Assembly: GCA_008000375.1 (NCBI GenBank)
Contig: SMOI01000267.1
Location: forward strand, 1-44,378
Direction: 5' to 3'
From: Poteriospumella lacustris
Taxonomy: Eukaryota; Sar; Chrysophyceae; Chromulinales; Dinobryaceae
DNA length: 44,378 nt
The stretch's first letter is position 1, and each line of letters begins with the position of its first letter. Made by a program: the position numbers and the translations under genes. Positions 21,888 through 29,608 of this stretch are shown in pieces. Under the pieces are notes generated by a model. That model did no database searches. It had not been told where the DNA came from and saw only the letters and a program-made list of their open reading frames with translations.

Positions 21888-22509
21888 GGTGGTCGAAGCT
21901 CAGTTCAATGGTGAACCTGAAGAAAATTGAGCTTTCGATGCAGGGTGCTTTCTTCACCACAACAGTGTGTATCTGACACTTTCTCTGCAATGAAATGTTG
22001 CCCCTTTGATTGAAATACATACCATACTATGTATCTACCAAACTGTCCTTTTCTTTGAATCAGTGTGAGAGCGTGAGAAGTTTGTACAATATAATGGATC
22101 GAAATATAAGCAATAGTTGGTTATTCGAGATTATGGTTGTCCAAACCTATATGTACGAGTGTTCTCAGTACAATAAACATATATACAATATTATCTTACT
22201 ACATTTATGTACCAATACTTTGTCTTGACTTCAATCGCAGTGTTTTGTGTGATGGACCAAACACAGAATGAGTATACCACGTCTCACTGCTTATCATCCT
22301 GTCGCTACAGGATACAAACGCAGTGAATAACATGTTGGTGCAAACAGACCACTCAACGGACACAACTTTGTCACCAAACTCATACCGGTACCCTGGTTCT
22401 AGGGAGGGATGAAGCAGACCACGGTACAGTGGAAGTTCTAACAGAAATAGCGATCAGCATGACGTTAGCTCCATTAGTCGTCAACGAAATAACTGGTGAC
22501 ACCCAAATC
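21888..22509. other. Intergenic region upstream of the WD40 gene
   Basis: It holds the WD40 promoter and 5' UTR at 21888-22020, then AT-rich sequence with no convincing coding potential. The 72-codon open frame at 22010-22228 is not supported. Confidence 0.4.
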
Positions 22510-22880
22510 ATCACGGGTCTTGCGTTGTGAAACGACGAAGCTCCGTCACTGGTCAACACTCCGTGTTGGCCATGGCTGGTTGAACGATGATGCCCCCTTA
22601 AACATCTGGCGCTTATCAGTGACGCGACTCACATCCCACATCAATAACGGCTGGTATATTCTTGACTCCAATCACATCCCATGGCGACAACGGCTGATTA
22701 AAAGCTATTGCTCCCACAAACATGTAGCGCATATCAGTGACGTTACTCACATTCCATGCATCTAGCGGCTGGTTGAAGGACGCGGCTCGGTCGAACATCA
22801 GGCTCGTGCTCGTGACGCGACTCACATTCCACGTATTCAATGGCTCGTGCTCGTGACGCAACATGACTGACATTCCAAGT
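22510..22880 (-). pseudogene. Degraded 3' half of DUF285 gene A
   Basis: Repeat-unit coding sequence continues past the stop-bearing frame of gene A but shifts frame repeatedly. One frame reads AASFNQPLDAWNVSNVTDM and GAIAFNQPLSPWDV. Another reads WDVSRVTDKRQMFKGASSFN. The end retains the family terminus DGASSFHNARP (compare GASAFHNSRP in gene B). An 18-bp direct repeat (22801-22818 and 22842-22859) spaced 41 bp apart, where an intact unit measures 75 bp, marks one deletion of 34 bases. A second junction near 22660 lost most of a unit. Confidence 0.75.
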
Positions 22881-23732
22881 GTCCAATGGCTGGTTGAAGG
22901 GCAAGGCTTCCTCAAACATGTAGCTCATATCGGTGACTTGACTCACGTCCCACATATTCAACGACTTGTTAAAGAACTCAGTTAAGCTAAACATACCACA
23001 CATACACGTGACCTGACCCACATCCCACGTGAACAATGGTTGGTCAAATGACTTGACTTCAGAGAACATTATACTCATATCGGTGACCTGACTGACAACC
23101 CATGAAGATAACGGCTGATCGAAGGGCGTGGCTCTGTCAAACATGGCCCTCATGTCCGTGACACGACTCACATCCCATCCATCCAGCGGCTGGTTGAATT
23201 TCGTCGCTGAAACAAACATGCTGTTCATCGACGTGACATTCCGCACGTCCCATCGATCTATTCGATCATTGAACTCAGTATGGCTGAAGAGTGACGCCAT
23301 GGTCGTCACTCTGCTCACGTCCCAGTCGTTGATCTCGCCGTATCGCCGCCGGGCCTCCGCTCGGTCGCTGCACCATAGCCGCACTGCTTCCTCCAGCGTC
23401 GCGTCGTCAAACGATACCCACGCATAGTCCTTGATCATTTGCCGAACCCCAAACGGCAACACTCGACCGCCACAACGTTCAGCCACCACGCGGTACAAAC
23501 ACAAATCTACTTCCTTGGCTATCGGGTGGGAAATGCTTATGGTGCTCGATGAACAAAACAATGGTCGGTTGCTTGAGTCATCTAGTCGCCCAGATGGATC
23601 GATAGGTTCATTTCTACTTTGGGATGCATCTCCTGCTGTTTGAATAGGAGTTGAAAACTCGGCCGTGGTGGTAGGATCGCAAGATCTACGATGAACCTTC
23701 GCGTTGGATAGAGGCACTTCAATGTTGTGCAC
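22743..23732 (-). CDS. DUF285 gene A, chimeric with WD40-gene 5' end, truncated
   Basis: An open frame of 329 residues starting MHNIEVPLSNAK. Residues of about 25-60 (AEFSTP..IQTAGDASQSRNEPIDPSGRL..NRPLFCSSS) match the start of the adjacent WD40 protein, with a five-codon in-frame deletion. The WD40 start Met is a Thr codon (ACG) here. From about residue 70 the protein has the DUF285-family N-terminal domain (DLCLYRVVAE; VLPFGVRQMIKDYAW) and about six repeat units, from SLFSHTEFN onward. The frame is then lost after TWNVSHV, ending in unrelated residues. No signal peptide is evident. It is either a young chimeric gene with a truncated product or a pseudogene; the intact N-terminal frame across the fusion slightly favours a translated product at some stage. 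Confidence 0.6.
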   Translation of the reverse strand: MHNIEVPLSNAKVHRRSCDPTTTAEFSTPIQTAGDASQSRNEPIDPSGRLDDSSNRPLFCSSSTISISHPIAKEVDLCLYRVVAERCGGRVLPFGVRQMIKDYAWVSFDDATLEEAVRLWCSDRAEARRRYGEINDWDVSRVTTMASLFSHTEFNDRIDRWDVRNVTSMNSMFVSATKFNQPLDGWDVSRVTDMRAMFDRATPFDQPLSSWVVSQVTDMSIMFSEVKSFDQPLFTWDVGQVTCMCGMFSLTEFFNKSLNMWDVSQVTDMSYMFEEALPFNQPLDTWNVSHVASRARAIEYVECESRHEHEPDVRPSRVLQPAARCMECE

Positions 23733-24361
23733 GTGACTCTGCTATCACCTTATGAATTGTAGAATGACAACGAAGAGCTCTTTTCAAGTCCATTGCTGTC
23801 ACCGCCCTCAGCTTCTCGCTGGCCGTATGGAGTACGAACGTTTGGGTGGACCACAACCCACGTGGTATCACACGACGACCCAAAGTCAATGTACCACTAC
23901 TTACAAGCGCGGAGCGTGGACCTAAGAAGAGAAGAATATAGGCACCTTTCATCATCTATCAGATTGCAGGATATTTTCCTTGTTACAAGTGCATTGGTTG
24001 TCATCCTGTCGAGTTGAGATACTGCAACTCACTGCTGCAAATACACGGTTAATTTGATTTGCATAGGGTCGTGGATAACCTACACCAACAGACCGTCTAA
24101 CGAACAAAGCTGTTGGCGTGAACCAACGGTCAATACAAAAGGCACCGGAAGTACCAGCAACTCGACACATCGGTTCTGTCTTGTTCGCCTTCATCGCCAC
24201 ACGACAACCCCTGAGCCCACAATCCACATGAAAAGAGACGCAGTGATAGCTCACTGCACCGGGCTCGCATGTTCGTCCACTAAGCAGACAACGGTTCACG
24301 AAGGAACTAGCTATCCTTAACCTTGAGAACTACATATCTCCACCGTGTACTACAAGCACAC
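23733..24361. other. Intergenic region between DUF285 genes A and B
   Basis: No repeat units of the DUF285 type and no shared upstream block are visible here, unlike the B-C and C-D spacers. Several open frames of 70-115 codons exist on both strands but show no domain or family resemblance. Confidence 0.4.
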
Positions 24362-25516
24362 CTAAATCTTCTCGGGCCTGGAGTTGTGAAACGCCGAAGC
24401 TCCATCAAACATGCCATCCATATCGATCATGTGACCAACATTCCATGCTGACAATGGCTGGTTAAATGACGACGCTCCCATAAACATGTAGCTCATATCG
24501 GTGGCGCGACTCACATCCCACGTTGACAAAGGCTGGTTGAACGACGACGCTCGGGAAAACATGTAACTCATATCGGTGACTTGACTCACATCCCATGACG
24601 ACAATGACTGGTTGAACGACGAAGCTCTGCTGAAAAGGTAACTCATATCGGTGACTTGACTCACATTCCACGTTGATAACGGTTGGTTGAACGAAGAGGC
24701 CCCGTTAAACATTGCACTCATATCGGTAACCTGACTCATATCCCATGCATCAAGTGGCTGATTGAATGAAGACGCCCCAATAAACATGAAACTCATATTC
24801 TTGACGCTGCTCACATCCCATGACGCCAGTGGTTGGTTGAATGAAGTCGCTCCGGTAAACATATAACTCATATCGGTGACCTGGCTCACATCCCATGTTG
24901 ATAACGGCAGGTTGAATACCGAGGCTCCCTTCAGCATGTAAGTCATATTCTTGACGCTGCTCACATCCCAGGTGTCCAAAGGTTGGTCAAATGACTTGGC
25001 TTCAGAGAACATTTGACTCATATCGGTGACCTGACTGACAGACCAAGTGTCCAACGGTTGGTTGAAGGATGACGCTGCCTTAAATATGCAACTCATATCC
25101 GTAACACGACTCACATCCCATCCATCCAGCGGCTGGTTGAATTTCGTCGCTGACACAAACATGCTGTTCATCGACGTGACATTGCGTACGTCCCATCGAT
25201 CTATGCGATCATTGAACTTTGTATGGCTGAAGAGTGACGCCATACTCGTCACTCTGCTCACGTCCCAGTCGTTGATCTCGCCGTATCGCCGCCGGGCTTC
25301 CGCTCGGTCGCTACACCATAGCTGCACTGCTTCCTCCAGCGTCTCGTCGTCAAACGATATCCACGCATAGTCCTTGATCATTTGCCGAACCCCAAACGGC
25401 AACACTCGACCTCTGCAACATTCGGCCACCACGCGGTACAAACACAAATCTACCACCCCGGCTATCGAGCGGTCGGTGCGACGTGCATCATCGGAGAGCG
25501 CTCGTAGAGGAATCAT
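24362..25516 (-). CDS. DUF285 (BspA-like) repeat protein B
   Basis: A single-exon gene of 384 residues. It starts MIPLRALSDDARRTDRSIAG, then the family N-terminal domain (LCLYRVVAECCRGRVLPFGV; IKDYAWISFDDETLEEAV; RAEARRRYGEINDWDVS). Twelve repeat units of about 25 residues follow, such as WDVSQVTDMSYMFTGATSFN. It ends with the truncated unit GASAFHNSRPEKI. No signal peptide or membrane segment is visible, unlike the bacterial surface lipoproteins with this repeat. A cytoplasmic location, or an unseen upstream exon, is possible. The upstream block at 25628-25680 is shared with genes C and D. Function is unknown; such repeats are generally thought to mediate binding. Confidence 0.82.
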   Translation of the reverse strand: MIPLRALSDDARRTDRSIAGVVDLCLYRVVAECCRGRVLPFGVRQMIKDYAWISFDDETLEEAVQLWCSDRAEARRRYGEINDWDVSRVTSMASLFSHTKFNDRIDRWDVRNVTSMNSMFVSATKFNQPLDGWDVSRVTDMSCIFKAASSFNQPLDTWSVSQVTDMSQMFSEAKSFDQPLDTWDVSSVKNMTYMLKGASVFNLPLSTWDVSQVTDMSYMFTGATSFNQPLASWDVSSVKNMSFMFIGASSFNQPLDAWDMSQVTDMSAMFNGASSFNQPLSTWNVSQVTDMSYLFSRASSFNQSLSSWDVSQVTDMSYMFSRASSFNQPLSTWDVSRATDMSYMFMGASSFNQPLSAWNVGHMIDMDGMFDGASAFHNSRPEKI

Positions 25517-25627
25517 GGTGTGGGTGGAGATCTTTTGTCAATTCTGTCTCGTTACATCGTCGAGGTTTATGGTTTACATCGATGCCCAGCACAGGTGTCC
25601 ACAGTCACTTTGCCGTCGTTCACCGAA

Positions 25628-25680
25628 GGATCCAAAGATAGAGATGAATATTACAAGACACGTCTATGTTAGCGACATTT
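25628..25680 (-). promoter_or_regulatory. Conserved upstream block, gene B copy
   Basis: This sequence (ggatccaaagata...ttagcgacattt) is conserved in the upstream spacers of genes C and D. It lies about 112 bases before the ATG of gene B. A regulatory role is inferred only from conservation; shared ancestry of the duplicated spacer explains it equally well. Confidence 0.5.
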
Positions 25681-25761
25681 ACAAGCACATCCCCTGGTCA
25701 GTTGTGTACATTCGTATATACAACGCAACCAAAATTACGACTACATCTCTAAAACAAACTA

Positions 25762-27366
25762 TCAGCGCCGAATAGGCCTCAACTGTTGAAAAGATGACGC
25801 TCCATCAAACATGCTGTTCATATCGGTGACATTACTCACATCCCAAGTGTCCAGCGGTTGGTTGAACGACGAAGCGTCCTTAAACATGCTGTTCATATCG
25901 GTGACATTACTCACATTCCAGGTGTCCAGCGGTTGGTTGAACGACGAAGCGCCCTTAAACATGCTATACATATCGGTGACCTGACTGGTATTCCACGTAT
26001 CGAGCGACTGATTGAACGACGATGCAGCGTCGAACATATGACTCATATTGGTGACACGACTCACATCCCACACCGACAACGGTTGATTGAACGACGACGC
26101 GCTGTTAAACATGTAACTCATACTAGTCACCTGCCCAACATCCCACGTACTCAGCGGTTGATTGAACGACGAGGCACCGTAGAACATACCAAACATATCA
26201 GTTACTTGACTCACATCCCAGCTGTCTACCGGCTGGTTGAACATCGAAGCGCAGACGAACATCTGACACATATTGGTAACGTTACTCACATCCCAGGTAG
26301 ATAAAGGCTGGTCAAAAGATACCGCTCCCCTGAACATGTAGCACATAACAGCCACTTCGCTCACATCCCACGACCCCAATGGCTGATTGAAGGACGAGGC
26401 TCCATCAAACATACAACTCATATCAGTGACGTGACTCACATCCCAAGTATCCAGTGGCTGATTGAATGACGACCCCGCATCGAACATATGACTCATAGTA
26501 ATGACCTCACTCACATCCCATGAAGCCAGTGGTTGATTGAACGATGACGCGCCGTTAAACATGTAGCTCACATCAACGACCCCACTCACATTCCACGAAC
26601 TCAGCGGGTGATTGAACGACGATGCTCTATCAAACATGCATCTCATAGCGACCACTTGACTCACATCCCAAGAGTCCAACGACTGATTAAACGACGAGGC
26701 TTCACTAAACATGCTATCCATAATTGTCACTTGGCCAACATCCCACAAGGAAAGCGACTGGTTAAACAAAGCCGCGCCCATGAACATGGCATCCATATAG
26801 ACAACCTGGCTCACATCCCAAGTGGACAACGGCTGGTTGAATGACGACGCTCCCTTAAACATACTGCTCATATTGGTGACCTGACTGACAGACCACGTGT
26901 CCAACGGTTGGTTGAACGAAGAGGCCCCGTCAAACATGGCTCTCATGTCGGTGACACGACTTAGATCCCATCCATCCAGCGGCTGGTTGAATTTCGTCGC
27001 TGAAACAAACATGCTGTTCATCGACGTGACATTGCGTACGTCCCATCGATCTATGCGGCCATTGAACTCAGTATGACTGAAAAGTGAGACCATACTCGTC
27101 ACTCTGCTCACGTCCCAGTCGTTGATCTCGCCGTATCGCCGCCGGGCTTCCGCTCGGTCGCTGCACCATAGCTGCACTGCTTCCCCCAGCGTCGCGTCGT
27201 CAAACGATACCCACGCATAGTCCTTGATCATTTGCCGAACCCCAAACGGCAACACTCGACCGCCACAACACTCGAACACTGCGCGGTACAAACATAAGTC
27301 TACCTCCTCGGCTATCGAGCGGTTGGTATGACTGGCATCATTCGAGAGCGCTCGAAGACAAATCAT
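25762..27366 (-). CDS. DUF285 (BspA-like) repeat protein C, longest member
   Basis: A single-exon gene of 534 residues starting MICLRALSNDASHTNRSIAE. It has the same N-terminal domain as B, then 18 repeat units and a terminus SSFQQLRPIRR. Unit 2 (WDVRNVTSMNSMFVSATKFN) is nearly constant between genes A, B and C, whereas later units vary at the positions after the Val and Met of each unit. The last units (encoded at about 25800-25950) are nearly identical in DNA, pointing to recent unit duplication. No signal peptide or membrane helix is seen. The upstream block is at 27541-27593. Confidence 0.83.
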   Translation of the reverse strand: MICLRALSNDASHTNRSIAEEVDLCLYRAVFECCGGRVLPFGVRQMIKDYAWVSFDDATLGEAVQLWCSDRAEARRRYGEINDWDVSRVTSMVSLFSHTEFNGRIDRWDVRNVTSMNSMFVSATKFNQPLDGWDLSRVTDMRAMFDGASSFNQPLDTWSVSQVTNMSSMFKGASSFNQPLSTWDVSQVVYMDAMFMGAALFNQSLSLWDVGQVTIMDSMFSEASSFNQSLDSWDVSQVVAMRCMFDRASSFNHPLSSWNVSGVVDVSYMFNGASSFNQPLASWDVSEVITMSHMFDAGSSFNQPLDTWDVSHVTDMSCMFDGASSFNQPLGSWDVSEVAVMCYMFRGAVSFDQPLSTWDVSNVTNMCQMFVCASMFNQPVDSWDVSQVTDMFGMFYGASSFNQPLSTWDVGQVTSMSYMFNSASSFNQPLSVWDVSRVTNMSHMFDAASSFNQSLDTWNTSQVTDMYSMFKGASSFNQPLDTWNVSNVTDMNSMFKDASSFNQPLDTWDVSNVTDMNSMFDGASSFQQLRPIRR

Positions 27367-27682
27367 GGTGTGGGTGGTGATCTGTAGTCAATGATGTCTC
27401 GATACGTCGTTGAGGTTCACATCCATGACCATCTTTGCATATACTTTACCTCGTTGGTTTGCAGCGAAGGACGATATGGGATAGTTATACGTTATACTGT
27501 ATTTTGGATTTCGAGCACCTTCAAGTTCGCAGGTAATAGTGATCCAAAGATAGGCACGAATATTTTAATACACATCTATTTTAGCGACATTTACTAGCTC
27601 AGTGATCAGTGTGAAAGTATTTATGCACAACAGCTGAACCGAAATTACGTTTACATCTCTACTTCAAATACTACCAACACTA
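27367..27682. other. Spacer upstream of gene C
   Basis: It holds the conserved block (27541-27593) and sequence matching the B-C spacer, including an 'aaattacg..tacatctct' segment before the next repeat-gene end. This shows that gene and spacer were duplicated together. No separate gene is supported. Confidence 0.5.
27541..27593 (-). promoter_or_regulatory. Conserved upstream block, gene C copy
   Basis: A copy of the gatccaaagata...ttagcgacattt block, about 175 bases before the ATG of gene C. It matches the B copy at most positions. Confidence 0.5.
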
Positions 27683-27999
27683 TCAGTATCTCATAGGCAT
27701 CGACTGTTGAAAAGACGACTTCACACATGCAACCCACTTTGGTGACATGATGCAATGATCTGGTTCACGCATTGACGACACCGTCGAGCACATGACTCAG
27801 TTTGGTTGGAAAACCCACATCCCATGTTGGCAGTAAAACGACGCGTACGACGCTCCATTAATGCACGTGAATAATCTGATCCGACAATGTTAAAACTCAA
27901 ATCGATAACCTCGCTCACATCCCACTACGACAACAGCTGGTTCAACAAGGGAAACCCGTTAAACATGAATCACACCTCGGCATCCCACTGCAAGCACCA
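27683..27999 (-). pseudogene. Relic of a DUF285 gene 3' end
   Basis: The stop-proximal residues SSFQQSMPMRY match the terminus of gene C (SSFQQLRPIRR) and end at 27683. Upstream of them the 75-bp units are recognisable only in pieces (for example ctcgctcacatcccac and cacatcccatgttggc) and contain indels, so no long frame survives. It directly abuts the stop of gene D. Confidence 0.7.
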
Positions 28000-29187
28000 T
28001 TAGCGTTTCACTGGCCTTGATTGTTGAAACGCCGCAGCACCGTCGAACATGCCATCCATCTCGGTGCCGTGGCTAACAGACCACGTGTTCAATGGCTGAT
28101 TGAACGATGAGGCTCCCTTGAACATAAAACTCATCATCTTGACGCGACGCACATTCCACGTAGCCAACGGTTGATTGAAAGACAAGGCTCTGTGGAACAT
28201 GAAGCTCATATCGGTAACCTGACTCATATTCCACGTATCTAGCGGCTGGTTAAACGTTGACGCCCCGTAAAACATGCGATCCACAGCGTTGACCTGACTC
28301 ATATCCCACGTCGACAAGGGCTGATTGAATGAAGCAGCGGCTTTGAACATATAACTCATATTCTTGACGCTACTCACATTCCACGCAGATAGCGGTTGGT
28401 TAAACGACGAGGCTCCGGAAAACATACAGCTCATATGGGTGACCTGACCAACTTCCCAAGTATTCAGCGACTGATTGAACGATGAGGCACCACAAAACAT
28501 GTAAATAATATCCATAATCTGCCTCACATCCCACGTTGATAACGGCTGATTGAATGACGAAGCTCCGTAAAACATGCTTCTCATATTGGTGACCTGACTG
28601 ACAGACCACGTGTCCAACGGGTGATTGAAGGCCGTGGCTCCCTTAAACATACAACTCATGTCCATGACACTGCTCACATCCCATCCATCCAGCGGCTGGT
28701 TGAATTCTTCCGCGTTGGCAAACATATCGCTCATCGATATCACATTCCGTACGTCCCATCGATCTATGCGGTTATTGAACTTTGTCAGGCCGCGGAAGAG
28801 TGAGGCCATACTCGTCACTCTGCTCACGTCCCAGTCGTTGATCTCGCCGTACCGCCACCGGGCTTCTGCCTGGTCACTGTACCATAGCTGCACTGCTTCC
28901 CCCAGCGTCTCATCGTCAAACAACACCCAGGTGTAGTCCTTGATCATTTGCCGAACCCCAAACGGCAACACTCGACCGCCACAACACTCGAACACTGCGC
29001 GGTACAAACATAAGTCTAGCTCCTCAGTTATCGGGCGGTTGGTTCGACGTTCATCATCCCCGATGTCTCGTGGAGGGATCACTGTGCAGCTGGTGATTTG
29101 TATCAAAGGATCTTGTGCCGACGAGCCCACATCAATGTCTTGTACCTCGTTGGCTTGCATCGTCCGATTGTTGGGCGCTTGCTGCAA
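28000..29187 (-). CDS. DUF285 (BspA-like) repeat protein D
   Basis: A single-exon gene of 395 residues with 11 repeat units and terminus GAAAFQQSRPVKR. It has the family N-terminal domain (LDLCLYRAVFECCGGRVLPF). Where B and C begin with Met (MIPLRALSDD), D has Val in VIPPRDIGDDERRTN, encoded by GTG. Its frame continues about 35 residues further upstream to MQQAPNNRTMQANEVQDIDV. Either the start has moved upstream or translation begins internally. Repeat units are more diverged from those of B and C than B and C are from each other (for example WEVGQVTHMSCMF and WDVRQIMDIIYMF). No signal peptide is seen. Confidence 0.8.
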   Translation of the reverse strand: MQQAPNNRTMQANEVQDIDVGSSAQDPLIQITSCTVIPPRDIGDDERRTNRPITEELDLCLYRAVFECCGGRVLPFGVRQMIKDYTWVLFDDETLGEAVQLWYSDQAEARWRYGEINDWDVSRVTSMASLFRGLTKFNNRIDRWDVRNVISMSDMFANAEEFNQPLDGWDVSSVMDMSCMFKGATAFNHPLDTWSVSQVTNMRSMFYGASSFNQPLSTWDVRQIMDIIYMFCGASSFNQSLNTWEVGQVTHMSCMFSGASSFNQPLSAWNVSSVKNMSYMFKAAASFNQPLSTWDMSQVNAVDRMFYGASTFNQPLDTWNMSQVTDMSFMFHRALSFNQPLATWNVRRVKMMSFMFKGASSFNQPLNTWSVSHGTEMDGMFDGAAAFQQSRPVKR

Positions 29188-29608
29188 AGAGATGAAATCG
29201 TTGTTGATTCTTGCAGTGCGATGGATTGTGGAGCAAATCGTTGGTGTTTATACTGGATTCCTGAACAGTATGTTTGGAAATAGACTCCCAACAACTTTTC
29301 CAGTACATATTAATAGTCACAAACGCCTCTTATAACCATACATATGCAGTACTGTATGTACCATAGATTTGGAGATGTCCACTGTGTATACGGATCCAAA
29401 TATAGGCATGAATGTAATCTCGGACATGCACGTCTACTTTAGCAGTATTTTGCGTCACCGCCACTTGCGGCCGCCGTCGAGAGAAGAGCGAGTCCGCTGC
29501 TTGTCGATGTCGATGGAGTTCACGTGCTTGCTGAGCTATATGCGCACTAAAGATTTATTCTAAGTTAATTTCCCCCGCCATCTTGTTTATTTCAGTAGAA
29601 GTAGCATC
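29188..29608. other. Divergent region between DUF285 gene D and EMC1
   Basis: It contains the D copy of the conserved block (29393-29450) and the EMC1 promoter/5' UTR. No gene is supported. Confidence 0.45.
29393..29450 (-). promoter_or_regulatory. Conserved upstream block, gene D copy
   Basis: ggatccaaatataggcatg followed by a diverged 'cacgtctactttagca' segment. It is more diverged than the B and C copies and about 205 bases from the ATG at 29187. Confidence 0.45.

Larger units (their letters stand above)
22510..29187 (-). repeat. Tandem DUF285/BspA-like gene array
   Basis: Four same-strand genes (A to D) plus a relic, all built from a 75-bp (25-residue) unit of consensus WDVSQVTDMSYMFxGASSFNQPLST. 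Intact members share an N-terminal domain of about 75 residues (VLPFGVRQMIKDYAW; AEARRRYGEINDWDVS), a constant first repeat (SLFSHTEFN) and a truncated last repeat. B, C and D also share upstream spacer sequence. DUF285 repeats are known from Mycoplasma surface proteins and from protists and algae, and overlap what has been called the palindromic amphipathic repeat coding element. Repeat counts are 12 (B), 18 (C) and 11 (D). Confidence 0.85.

Noticed and set aside
23952-24299. 115-codon minus-strand frame in the A-B spacer
   Set aside because: It is Cys- and Arg-rich random-looking sequence with no resemblance to array members or known domains.
25858-26304. 148-codon plus-strand open frame with repeated ERR..KHxxHIGDxTHIP
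   Set aside because: It is the antisense reading of DUF285 gene C repeats; its periodicity is imposed by the coding strand.
22600-28700. CRISPR-like regularly spaced repeats
   Set aside because: The 75-bp periodicity is coding repeat units of DUF285 genes with continuous reading frames, not direct repeats with unrelated spacers.
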